64,000 nucleotides of DNA from Halopseudomonas phragmitis (GTDB lineage: Bacteria > Pseudomonadota > Gammaproteobacteria > Pseudomonadales > Pseudomonadaceae): assembly GCF_002056295.1 (NCBI RefSeq), contig NZ_CP020100.1, positions 1,077,501 through 1,141,500 of the forward strand, given 5' to 3'. Shown here piece after piece: positions 45,052 to 53,720 of this stretch. The notes below the pieces were generated by a model. The model did no database searches. It saw nothing but the letters and a program-made list of their open reading frames with translations, and was not told the origin of the DNA. Position 1 is the stretch's first letter. Every line of letters begins with the position of its first letter. Both the position numbers and the translations under genes were made by a program.

Positions 45052-46536
45052 ATGCGCGCACCTTTCCTGATACTGAGCCTGCCCTTGCTGGCGGTGTTGC
45101 TGGCCAGCGAGGTGGAGGCCAGGAACTTCGAGCAGGTCCGGTATGCGCTTTACCTGGACCCCCATGCCGAGGTCGTCCCAGACCTTGAGCAACTGGCCAA
45201 ACTGGGCGATCACCGGGCTCAGCGCCTACTCGGCGATATTCTCGCCGAGCGTGATCCGGCCGGCGCCAGCCGGGTGCTGGAGCTGTACCGCCAGGCCTTT
45301 GCCGGTGGTCGCGGCGAGATCAGTGCCCTGGCTGCCATGGCCCGTTATCTGGGCCAGCGGCCACGCTTGCGGCAACAGCACCGTGCCGAGGTGGCCGAAG
45401 GTTTGACCCGTTATCGGCATGACCGCGACCCGGTCAATGTGCTGGCCACCCTGGAGGTGTTCAATGCCTATCCAGAGTTGTTTGAGTCGGCGGCGGTTGA
45501 GCACCTGATCAGCCGCTATGAGCGGGCCTGCATCGAGAACTGCCTGACCCTGCTGTACCGCGGCCGACTGGCTGAACACCAAGGTAACCATGAGCTGGCC
45601 GAGAGCCTGTATCGCCAGGCGGCGCTTCAGGACCCCCGCGCCATTGAGGCTTTGTACCGGGTCATGGGTAAAGACGTGGCCCTCAAGTTCAGGGGCTTTG
45701 CTCGTGATGCCAGCCCACGTATCGCCAGTCTGCCGATTGAGGTCGTGCACCGTATTGGCCTGCATCTGGCCAATACCAGTAACGCTCTGGCCAATGAGTG
45801 GGTGTATACCCGCCAGAGTGTGATCGGTGAGGTCGAAATTCCCGATGCCGAGCAACTGGCCGCAGCCGAAGCGGCCCAGCGGGCTCAGGACGCGATGATC
45901 GATGAACTCGACCGCGAGATTCTCTATTGGCTGGATCACGCGGTGGCACGGGGTTACACCCCGGCCATGTCGACCAAGGCCAGTTTCATGATGGCCGGCA
46001 ACAACCGCTTCAGCAGTGAAGCGGTTGAGCACCTGCTGCGTCAGCTGGAGAGCACCGAAACCGCACGGAGCAGTGCCGGCGAGCATTATCAGGACCGGGT
46101 TGGGCCGCAGCGGATCAAGGCGCTGTGGGCCAGCTATTACATGGTCAACTGGCTATCGATGAACCCCACCAAGGCCCACGGGCTGATTCGTGAACTGATC
46201 GAAGAAGGCTACGACGATGCTCGCCTGATGGAGGGTGACCTGTATAGCCGAGGTTTGCTCGATGAGCCGGACCAAGCCCGGGCGCTGGGCATTTATGAAC
46301 AAATGGCCGAGCGCGGCTGGGCCAGTGCCCACCTGCGTATTGCCCGTCTCAATACCTATGGTCGCGCCATGCGGGGCGACTTTGTGACGGCCTACAGTCA
46401 TGCCCGGGCGGCCCTCGAACTGGGGGATCTGCGTGCCGAGGGTCTGGTCAATTTTTTGGAGCAACGTTTGCCGGCAACGCTGTTGGAGCAGGGTAATGCC
46501 ATGACCGAGCAAATGCTGCGCAACTCTGTTTTGTGA
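45052..46536 (+). CDS. algK: AlgK-like periplasmic TPR/Sel1 protein lacking a lipobox
   Basis: A 494-residue helical-repeat protein, the counterpart of AlgK, which scaffolds the export complex and helps AlgE. The N-terminus (FLILSLPLLAVLLASEVEA) is a cleavable signal peptide with a likely cut after Ala23. There is no cysteine near it, so the lipid anchor of P. aeruginosa AlgK is missing; the first Cys falls in the ERACIENC segment far downstream. Sel1-like repeats are visible, e.g. GDLYSRGLLDEPDQARALGIYEQMAERGWASAHLRIARL. Identity rests on position between alg44 and algE and on the repeats. The ATG at 45052 has AGGGAG upstream. Confidence 0.8.
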   Translation: MRAPFLILSLPLLAVLLASEVEARNFEQVRYALYLDPHAEVVPDLEQLAKLGDHRAQRLLGDILAERDPAGASRVLELYRQAFAGGRGEISALAAMARYLGQRPRLRQQHRAEVAEGLTRYRHDRDPVNVLATLEVFNAYPELFESAAVEHLISRYERACIENCLTLLYRGRLAEHQGNHELAESLYRQAALQDPRAIEALYRVMGKDVALKFRGFARDASPRIASLPIEVVHRIGLHLANTSNALANEWVYTRQSVIGEVEIPDAEQLAAAEAAQRAQDAMIDELDREILYWLDHAVARGYTPAMSTKASFMMAGNNRFSSEAVEHLLRQLESTETARSSAGEHYQDRVGPQRIKALWASYYMVNWLSMNPTKAHGLIRELIEEGYDDARLMEGDLYSRGLLDEPDQARALGIYEQMAERGWASAHLRIARLNTYGRAMRGDFVTAYSHARAALELGDLRAEGLVNFLEQRLPATLLEQGNAMTEQMLRNSVL

Positions 46537-46544
46537 GGACACGG

Positions 46545-47933
46545 ATGAGAACGCGACAATGCCATGCCATGGGTGGTCTGCTGCTGGCCCTGCTGTACCC
46601 GACTGCGATGCTGTCCGCGCAAGAAGGAGAAACTCAGCTCGGCCAAATGCCAGAGACCTCGCTGATCACTCACAAGCTGTCAGTGCGCGGCGGCTATGGT
46701 CCGGAAGAGACTCGCCTGGGCGAGGATCGCAAGGAGTTCATCAGCATCCGCTATGAGCCCACCTTGCACTGGTTCAGTCCCGATATCCAGTGGCCGCGCT
46801 GGGAGGCGGTTGCCAAGGCCTGGTTCAACTACGACAGCCAGCCCAATGCGATCATCCAGGATGAAGGCAACCTGCAGGTCAGCCGCAAGCGGGACAAAAC
46901 CTGGGCCGAGATGCGCGAGTTCTACGTACGCCGCAACCTGCTGGGCAATGACCCCAGGTTCTCGTTGACGGTTGGCCGCCAGCGTTTTGCCGAGCGTTTC
47001 GGGGTCTGGTGGGACGACAGCCTGGAAGCAATCCGCTTCGACTATCGCGACAGTCAGGCCGAAGGCTTCATTGCGGTCGCCGAGCGCTTCTATTACTACA
47101 ATACCGACTTCAATACCCTCGAGCCCGAAGACAAGGATATTCGCTATCTGATGGGCGATTATCGCCGGCTGTGGCGGGCCCAGCAGTGGGCCGGGGTGCG
47201 TACCCTGTATGAACACGACTACTCGGACAAGGACCTGCGCGACCGCGACGACTTCAAAGGCTGGCGGTTGGGCGCCTACCTGAATGGTCAGTTCACCGAC
47301 CTGGCCTGGCTCAGCGACTATCACGCCGAGCTGATCGGCATGCGCGGTGACTTGCGTACGGTCGGCAGCTTTGGCCAATTCGACACCGGCCGCATCGACG
47401 GCTGGGCTGCGTTGCTGGATGCCGGCAAACGCTTCGATGAGCACCCCTGGCGCCCGCGCCTGGGGCTGACGCTGGCTCTGACCGACAAGCCGGATGACGA
47501 TGGCCGCGACGGCTTCTACCTCAACCGGGTGCAATCGGACCGGCGTACCGATCCGATGAGCTACAGCAACCGACTGGTGAGCAATTTCGTCACCGTCAAC
47601 CTGACCAACCTGCAAATGGTGGGGGTGGGAGTGGACACCGAACCGGCACCGGGTACCGTGGTGGGGCTGCGGGTCAGCGATCTGCGGTTGCGTAATTCGG
47701 AAGGTCGCCTGCCGGTACGGGTAGTCAACGAGCCGGGGATTCGCAACACCGACTCGCGGGCGCTGGGCCAGGTGGTTGACCTCAACTACTACTGGCGCAT
47801 GTATCCCATGGCGGTGCGTGAACGGCGGCTTAACCTGAATACGCTGGTCAGTGCCAGCTACTTCAAGGCTGGCAGCGCGTTGAACACTGGCGACGACTTC
47901 CAGGTCACCCTGGGTTTGACCCTTTTCTATTGA
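46545..47933 (+). CDS. algE: Alginate outer-membrane porin AlgE
   Basis: A 462-residue beta-barrel protein, close to the ~490 of P. aeruginosa AlgE. It has a signal peptide (MGGLLLALLYPTAMLSA) and the sequence is a series of amphipathic strands. A conserved core reads REFYVRRNLLGNDPRFSLTVGRQRFAERFGVWWDDSLEAIRFDY. It ends in an aromatic residue (LGLTLFY) as outer-membrane proteins do. AlgE is the exit pore for the polymer. ATG 46545 has GAGGA upstream; a GTG at 46533 overlapping the algK stop is an alternative. Confidence 0.93.
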   Translation: MRTRQCHAMGGLLLALLYPTAMLSAQEGETQLGQMPETSLITHKLSVRGGYGPEETRLGEDRKEFISIRYEPTLHWFSPDIQWPRWEAVAKAWFNYDSQPNAIIQDEGNLQVSRKRDKTWAEMREFYVRRNLLGNDPRFSLTVGRQRFAERFGVWWDDSLEAIRFDYRDSQAEGFIAVAERFYYYNTDFNTLEPEDKDIRYLMGDYRRLWRAQQWAGVRTLYEHDYSDKDLRDRDDFKGWRLGAYLNGQFTDLAWLSDYHAELIGMRGDLRTVGSFGQFDTGRIDGWAALLDAGKRFDEHPWRPRLGLTLALTDKPDDDGRDGFYLNRVQSDRRTDPMSYSNRLVSNFVTVNLTNLQMVGVGVDTEPAPGTVVGLRVSDLRLRNSEGRLPVRVVNEPGIRNTDSRALGQVVDLNYYWRMYPMAVRERRLNLNTLVSASYFKAGSALNTGDDFQVTLGLTLFY

Positions 47934-47951
47934 TGCCGGGTAGCGATCAGG

Positions 47952-49379
47952 ATGATCTTCGCCTCCAACGTCTTTCTGTTTCTGTTCCTGCCGGCATTCT
48001 TGCTGTGCTATTACCTGGCCGGCTTTCGCTGGCGCTCGCTGGTAATCGTGCTGGGCAGTTACCTGTTCTACGCGTGGTGGCGTCCGGACTTCCTGTTCCT
48101 GTTCATTGGTATCACCTATTGGAACTACTGGTTCGGCTTACGGATCAAGGCCAATCTGGAGGCGGGTAACAAGGAGCGAGCATTCCGCCTGCTGACCATC
48201 GGGGTGGTGGGAGACCTGGCCACCCTGGGTTATTTCAAGTACGCCAACTTTGGCGTCGAGGTCATTGCCGGAGCGTTGGCGCCGCTGGGGATCGATACCT
48301 TCACCCTGGAGCACATTATCCTGCCGCTGGGCATTTCCTTCTATGTGTTCCAGGCGATCAGCTATATCGTTGACATCTATCGACGCAAGGCCGAGCCAAC
48401 CGATCGTTTCATCGACTTTGCCGCTTTTATCTCGCTATTTCCGCAACTGATCGCTGGGCCGATCCTGCGCTACAACCAGATTGAACAGCAACTGCGATCA
48501 CGCACTCATTCGATGGAGCTGTTCTCGCTGGGCGCCAGCCGTTTCATGCTCGGCTTCATCAAGAAAGTACTGATTGCCGACTCGCTGGCACCGATGAACG
48601 TGCTGTTTCTCGGTGAGTCAACGCCGCAGATGGCCGACGCCTGGTTCGGCCTGCTGATTTCGATCATGCAGCTGTATTTCGACTTCTCCGGCTACAGTGA
48701 CATGGCCATCGGTCTGGGCATGATGATGGGCTTCAGATTCCAGGAGAACTTCAACCAGCCCTATCTGGCCCAGAGCATCACCGAGTTCTGGCAGCGCTGG
48801 CACATGACCCTGGCCGACTTCCTGCGTGACTATGTCTATATGCCGCTGGTGCGTCGGCGCATTGCCGGGCCAATGCTGGGGCTGGTGATCACCATGATGC
48901 TGTCGGGGTTCTGGCATGGCGCCAGCTTCTCGTTCATCTGCTGGGGCTTGTTCTTCGGGATAGGCATGGTCCTCGAACGGCGTTTTGACCTGGCTACCAA
49001 GGTCACCACGCCGTACCGGTTCTGGCGCAACATGCGCACCTTCGTCCTGCTCAACCTGAGCATGCCGCTGTTCTACACCGGTGATTTGCGCCACAGCCTG
49101 GAGATTTACGCTGGTTTGTTCGGCTTCAACGGAGTTGGCAGCCTCAACGGCTATTTGTATGGCACTTCGCTGATGACCCTGAGCTTCACCGCCGTTGGCC
49201 TGCTGTGGATCTCGGTCGCCGGGCGGATCAACCTGCGTTATTACGCCAGCGACGGTCAGGCCTATTTCATGCAGCACGTCGGTGGTGTCCAGGCGCTGTT
49301 GCTGTGGGCCGGGTTCCTGCTGGCGCTGAGCCGGTTGGCAGCCAACTCCTTCTCACCCTTCCTGTATTTCCAGTTCTAG
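47952..49379 (+). CDS. algI: Alginate O-acetyltransferase membrane subunit AlgI
   Basis: A 475-residue MBOAT protein with many membrane helices that brings acetyl groups across the inner membrane. The essential His is at exactly residue 322 (SGFWHGASFSFICWG). MIFASNVFLFLFLPAFLLCYYL, YFDFSGYSDMAIGLG and ITEFWQRWHMTLADFLRDYVYMPL are signatures. It is shorter than the ~520-residue P. aeruginosa form, mainly at the C-terminus. Here algI follows algE directly, whereas algG, algX and algL intervene in P. aeruginosa. Confidence 0.94.
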   Translation: MIFASNVFLFLFLPAFLLCYYLAGFRWRSLVIVLGSYLFYAWWRPDFLFLFIGITYWNYWFGLRIKANLEAGNKERAFRLLTIGVVGDLATLGYFKYANFGVEVIAGALAPLGIDTFTLEHIILPLGISFYVFQAISYIVDIYRRKAEPTDRFIDFAAFISLFPQLIAGPILRYNQIEQQLRSRTHSMELFSLGASRFMLGFIKKVLIADSLAPMNVLFLGESTPQMADAWFGLLISIMQLYFDFSGYSDMAIGLGMMMGFRFQENFNQPYLAQSITEFWQRWHMTLADFLRDYVYMPLVRRRIAGPMLGLVITMMLSGFWHGASFSFICWGLFFGIGMVLERRFDLATKVTTPYRFWRNMRTFVLLNLSMPLFYTGDLRHSLEIYAGLFGFNGVGSLNGYLYGTSLMTLSFTAVGLLWISVAGRINLRYYASDGQAYFMQHVGGVQALLLWAGFLLALSRLAANSFSPFLYFQF

Positions 49380-49388
49380 GAGGATGTC

Positions 49389-50495
49389 ATGAACCTGCCC
49401 GTCATGCGTAGCGCCAGCAAGCTCAACGGCATCGCCTTCTGCATCATGCTGGGCGCCATGTTCCTGTATTCGCTGCCGACGTTGTACGGGTTTGCCCGGA
49501 GTCAGGAAAACCCCGGTTCGTTGTTTTTCGACGGCAAGCTGGTCAGGCATTTCGAGCAGTTCTACGACAAGCAGCTGTTCCTGCGCGACCCTTCGATCAA
49601 GCTATGGGCCAATGCGCAGCAACTGATCTTCGGTGAGGCCACCAGCGGCGCTGTGCTCGGTCGCGATGGCTGGCTGTTCACCAGCCAGGAGTACCGGGTT
49701 CCGAACAATCTGGAGGCGAGCATTGCCCGCCAGGTCAGCCACATTACCCAGGCCCGAGACCAATTGCAGGCCGAAGGTATGCGCCTGGTGTTGCTGCCTG
49801 TGCCGATGAAGCTTGAAGTCTATGCCGACTATCGCCTGCGTCAGCCGGCCGAAACGGTCGAAACCCTGTATCAGCGGTTGCAGGCTGAACTGCAGGCTCA
49901 GGCGGTCGAGGTAGTCGACTTACGCGACGGTTTCCGCGCGGCGGCAAGTAGCCAGGAGCTGTTTCTCAGTAACGATACCCACTGGAGTCCTGCAGGTGCA
50001 CGTCTGGCCGCCGAGCTGCTGGTTGCCCGGCATCCGGAGCTGCGGGGGCCGACCCGATTCGTGACCGAGCAGATCGGTAGCAAACAGCACAGCGGGGATC
50101 TGCAGCGTTACCTGCAGTTTGATCAGCGCTTGCGTCCGGATTACTTCGAGCCGGTCGAGCTGGCGCTGTATGAAACCCGCCGTCAGGAGCAGCAGGTCGA
50201 TGCCCACAGCCTGTTCGGCGATATTGGCCTGAGCACTGCTGTGGTTGGCACCAGCTACACCCAGGTCGCTGAATGGAACTTCATTGGCGCGCTGAAACAG
50301 GCTCTTGGACAGGATGTGATGAGTGTGGCGGTTGAGGCGCACGGCCCATTTCATGCTATGGACAACTTCCTGAAGCTGGAGCCCGAGCAGCGCCATGGTA
50401 TTGAAACCGTGATATGGGAGTTCCCGGTGCGCACGCTGCTGGCCCAGCAAAACACGCGCCGGGCCTCACTCGACCCTTTTGAACGACAGTTTTAG
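49389..50495 (+). CDS. algJ: Alginate O-acetylation protein AlgJ
   Basis: A 368-residue SGNH-like acetyltransferase anchored by an N-terminal helix (GIAFCIMLGAMFLYSLPTLYG). Catalytic residues are in place: Asp196 and His198 in NDTHWSPAG, Ser289 in VVGTSYTQ. It passes acetyl groups from AlgI toward AlgX or the polymer. ATG 49389 follows AGGAGGATGTC, just 9 bp after algI. Confidence 0.94.
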   Translation: MNLPVMRSASKLNGIAFCIMLGAMFLYSLPTLYGFARSQENPGSLFFDGKLVRHFEQFYDKQLFLRDPSIKLWANAQQLIFGEATSGAVLGRDGWLFTSQEYRVPNNLEASIARQVSHITQARDQLQAEGMRLVLLPVPMKLEVYADYRLRQPAETVETLYQRLQAELQAQAVEVVDLRDGFRAAASSQELFLSNDTHWSPAGARLAAELLVARHPELRGPTRFVTEQIGSKQHSGDLQRYLQFDQRLRPDYFEPVELALYETRRQEQQVDAHSLFGDIGLSTAVVGTSYTQVAEWNFIGALKQALGQDVMSVAVEAHGPFHAMDNFLKLEPEQRHGIETVIWEFPVRTLLAQQNTRRASLDPFERQF

Positions 50496-50512
50496 CCCTA
50501 GGAGAAGTCATC

Positions 50513-51157
50513 ATGAATGTGCGCATCTACCGCTGGTTGTGTCTGCCCTGCCTGCTGTTGCTGGCCACCCTGGCCCAGGCTCAGGATGGCAACGCCGACC
50601 TGTATGACGGGGTGGCACCAGCCGATTCGGCCTTTGTCCGGGTATTCAACCTGGGCAGCACCAGTATCGGTTTCGGCTTGAGCGGCAAGCAGCGTGAACA
50701 GCGCATCGCTGCCGGGCAGTTGGGTAGCTACCGCTTCACCTCGCCGGGCCCTGGGCGGCTGACCATTGAGGGCAACAGTCTGGAGGCCCAGTTCGAGGCC
50801 AGCAGCGCCACCACCGTGCTCTACAAGGACGGCCAGTTCGTGCTGATTGCCGATAAGTTCGTTGATGACCCGCGCAAGGCCCAGGTCGGATTCTATAACC
50901 TGACCTCGCAACCTGTGGCGCTCAAGACCCGCGATGGCAAGCACACCGTGGTTGAGGCGATCGGGACTAATGAAACCGGGCTGCGGGCGGTCAATGAGAT
51001 CAAGATCGGCTTTTCCGCCTACGCTGGCGAGCAGGAACTGGCCCAGTTTGACGAAGTGTTTCTCAAGCTGGGCAACACCTACAGCTTCATGGTGGTCGAG
51101 GAAGCGGGCGGGCTGAGAACCCTGTCCATGTCCAGCACCATCGACCCGACCGAATAA
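50513..51157 (+). CDS. algF: Alginate O-acetylation protein AlgF
   Basis: A 214-residue periplasmic protein with a signal peptide (LCLPCLLLLATLAQA). The mature part is beta-rich, with ADSAFVRVFNLGSTSIGFGLSGKQ and VLYKDGQFVLIADKFVDDPRKAQVGFYNLT. AlgF is needed for acetylation and bridges AlgJ and AlgX. GGAGAAG precedes ATG 50513. It sits between algJ and algX. Confidence 0.92.
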   Translation: MNVRIYRWLCLPCLLLLATLAQAQDGNADLYDGVAPADSAFVRVFNLGSTSIGFGLSGKQREQRIAAGQLGSYRFTSPGPGRLTIEGNSLEAQFEASSATTVLYKDGQFVLIADKFVDDPRKAQVGFYNLTSQPVALKTRDGKHTVVEAIGTNETGLRAVNEIKIGFSAYAGEQELAQFDEVFLKLGNTYSFMVVEEAGGLRTLSMSSTIDPTE

Positions 51158-51188
51158 CGTTGTGCAACCGACCAGGAATGAGCCAAGG

Positions 51189-52595
51189 ATGAAACCTGCG
51201 TACCCCTCAACTCTCGGCTTGCTGATGGCCCTGTGGTTCACTGTGCCGGCGGCCCAGGCCCAGGCTGGCCCCAATCAACCCTGCCTCGGCCCCGAGTGCC
51301 TGATCTGTCCGGCGCTCAGCGATCCGCAACAGTACGCCGAGGGCGGGATGAAGATCATGCGCTTCATGGCTCCGGGCAGGGGAAGCTGGCTATTTCGCTC
51401 GGATGTGGATCTGACCACCGATTTCGGCATGCCGGCGCACATGGAGCCGGAGCTGGCCCGGCTGATTTCTACCTTCAACCGCCAGGGCACCGAGGTGGCG
51501 ATCGTGGTTCAGCCAACGCGTGGCCTGATGCATCGTGACAAAGTGCGCCCGGACTTTGCCTACGGTTTCGACTACGCCGAAGGGGTAGCCAATCTGCGTC
51601 ATTTTCTCACCCAGCTGAGAAACGCCGGGGCCATCGTGCCGGACGTCATGAATCTGGTGGAAAACCCGCCGCAGGAGGAATACTTCTTCCGCCGCGATAC
51701 CCACTGGACTCCGGCCGGGGCCAAGGCCACCGCGCAACTGGTGGCGCAGGAAGTGCGTCGTCAGCCGGTCTATGCCGGGTTGACCAAGAGCACCTATCGC
51801 ACCGAGCCCAGCGTGATCATTCCCAAGGATGGCGCCCACAACATGGCCTTCAGCCGCCTGTGCGGCAATGATTTTGGCTATCAGTATGTGCAGAACTTCC
51901 AGACCGTGCCGGAAGTTGATGAAGTCAGTGCGTTGTTCGACGATATTCCCGAGCCGGAGGTGACGCTGGTCGGTACCAGTAACTCGGCAGCCCGTGACGA
52001 AGACACCAAGCAGTACAACTTTGATGGTTATCTGAAGGAGTACCTGTCGGTCAACCTGATGAACTTCTCCTTGCAGGGGGGTGGTCAGGATGGTGCCTTG
52101 ATGGAGTACCTGCTGTCACCCAGTTACTCAACGAACAATCCGCCGAAACTGATCATCTGGGAACTGCCGGCCAACTACAAGCTGGCCAGCGAGGTCATGT
52201 ACCGGCAACTGGTGCCCGCAGCTGAAGGAGGCTGCGCAGCGCGCACCACGGTGCTGAGCGGACGTGCCGAACGTTCGGGCTATCGGGAGAACGACCGGAT
52301 CGAGGTGCTGAGCAACAGTGGTGCCCAGCGTCAGGCGTTGACTGGGGCCGACGGTGTACTGGATATCAAGATGTCCGACCGCGATTTGCGCAACTTCTAC
52401 GTCATCGTCTATTACGACAATGGCAGTCGTGACAAGGTCTGGATTCGGCGTCCGGGAATTGTCAGTGGCGGTCAGTACTACCTGGAGCTGAGCAAGGCTA
52501 CCGAGTTCCGCAACGCCAACCTGCTGTCGGTGTTCATCGAGCCGACCCAGGCGTCCGACAAGCCGATTGATCTGGAGGTCAGCCTGTGCCGTTAG
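51189..52595 (+). CDS. algX: Alginate acetyltransferase and export protein AlgX
   Basis: A 468-residue periplasmic protein. It has a signal peptide ending AAQAQA, an SGNH-like domain and a C-terminal carbohydrate-binding module. Catalytic residues are Asp170 and His172 in RRDTHWTPAG and Ser264 in VGTSNS. Paired cysteines lie at CLGPECLIC. AlgX acetylates the polymer directly and belongs to the secretion complex. ATG 51189 precedes the signal peptide; the frame is open to 51162. The stop overlaps the GTG start of algL. Confidence 0.93.
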   Translation: MKPAYPSTLGLLMALWFTVPAAQAQAGPNQPCLGPECLICPALSDPQQYAEGGMKIMRFMAPGRGSWLFRSDVDLTTDFGMPAHMEPELARLISTFNRQGTEVAIVVQPTRGLMHRDKVRPDFAYGFDYAEGVANLRHFLTQLRNAGAIVPDVMNLVENPPQEEYFFRRDTHWTPAGAKATAQLVAQEVRRQPVYAGLTKSTYRTEPSVIIPKDGAHNMAFSRLCGNDFGYQYVQNFQTVPEVDEVSALFDDIPEPEVTLVGTSNSAARDEDTKQYNFDGYLKEYLSVNLMNFSLQGGGQDGALMEYLLSPSYSTNNPPKLIIWELPANYKLASEVMYRQLVPAAEGGCAARTTVLSGRAERSGYRENDRIEVLSNSGAQRQALTGADGVLDIKMSDRDLRNFYVIVYYDNGSRDKVWIRRPGIVSGGQYYLELSKATEFRNANLLSVFIEPTQASDKPIDLEVSLCR

Positions 52596-53704
52596 TCCGA
52601 CTTAAGTCTTCCGTCATCGCCCTGCTGATGGTGCTGGCCAGCCTCTGGGCGGCGAGTGCCAGTGCCGCCACCAGTATGTGGCCGCCACGGGCCACCAGTC
52701 AGTCGGCGATGATCGGTGACTACCGTGCCCTGAGCTGCCCTCACTCACCGCCGCCAGCCTATACCGGGCACCTGCGGGTTGACAGCAAGTACGACCAGAG
52801 CGAGGCAAGCAAGACCACGCTGGTGCCGCTGCCCCAGGAGTCTGAGCGCATTCGTCAGCAGATCACCGAGTATCATCGGGGCTTGCAGGAGATCATCACC
52901 CGCTATGAGCGGGCCCGCAATGAGCAGGAGGTCAATCTGAGCCTGGCATGTCTGCATCAATGGCTGGAGGCCTGGGCTCAGCCGGGTGCCATGCTCAGCC
53001 GCGAGGTCAGCGGCACTGGCCGTGCCGTGCGCAAATGGTCACTGGCTGCCCTGGGTTCCGGGCTGCTCAAGGTCCGGGCCCTGAGTAACGGTGGTTATCA
53101 GCTGTCGACTGCCCAGCGCAGCTGGCTGGAGCGCCTGTCCAACGCCGTGATCAGCGATTACAGCCCGCGCCAGACCCTCGACTTTACCTGGTTCAACAAC
53201 CACGACTATTGGGCCGCCTGGGCTGTCAGCAGCACCGGTATGCTGCTGGACCGCAATGCCCATATCGACTGGGCTGCAAAAACCCTGCAACTGGCCTTCG
53301 AGCAGATGCAGCCCGGTCAGGCCGGAGACTACGTGCAGTTGCCGCTGGAAACCGCCCGTGGTCGGCTGGCGGTCGACTATACCCACTATGCCCTGGTGCC
53401 GCTGGTACTGCTGGCCGAAAGCATGCAAGCCAACGGTCGCAGTCTGAGTACGGATCAGCAACGCAAGCTTGGCCAGTTGGCCAACTTCGCCGTACGTGGC
53501 GTGCTGGAACCGGCCAACCTGCCTGAACTGGAAGCCGGCCAGGAACGCCCACCGAACCACAAGATGGTCTGGCTGATCCCGTTCCTCAAGCAGCAACCCG
53601 GCCATATCCTGGCTCGGCAGTTGTATGGTCAGGCCGGTAGCGAGCTGGGTTACTACGGCCAGGTTGGCGGCAACATCCGCTTCTTCTATCCGAATATCGA
53701 CTGA
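52586..53704 (+). CDS. algL: Alginate lyase AlgL
   Basis: A 372-residue polysaccharide lyase of family 5 (alpha/alpha barrel) that degrades stray polymer in the periplasm. It has a signal peptide (ALLMVLASLWAASASA). Active-site elements are seen: SKYDQSEASK (Lys68), FNNHDYW (Asn205, His206) and RGRLAVDYTHYAL with Arg and Tyr. Family members usually read NNHSYW; here Asp replaces Ser. The GTG at 52586 overlaps the algX stop, so translation is coupled. Confidence 0.93.
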   Translation: MPLVRLKSSVIALLMVLASLWAASASAATSMWPPRATSQSAMIGDYRALSCPHSPPPAYTGHLRVDSKYDQSEASKTTLVPLPQESERIRQQITEYHRGLQEIITRYERARNEQEVNLSLACLHQWLEAWAQPGAMLSREVSGTGRAVRKWSLAALGSGLLKVRALSNGGYQLSTAQRSWLERLSNAVISDYSPRQTLDFTWFNNHDYWAAWAVSSTGMLLDRNAHIDWAAKTLQLAFEQMQPGQAGDYVQLPLETARGRLAVDYTHYALVPLVLLAESMQANGRSLSTDQQRKLGQLANFAVRGVLEPANLPELEAGQERPPNHKMVWLIPFLKQQPGHILARQLYGQAGSELGYYGQVGGNIRFFYPNID

Positions 53705-53720
53705 TTTGAGGGCTCCATCC

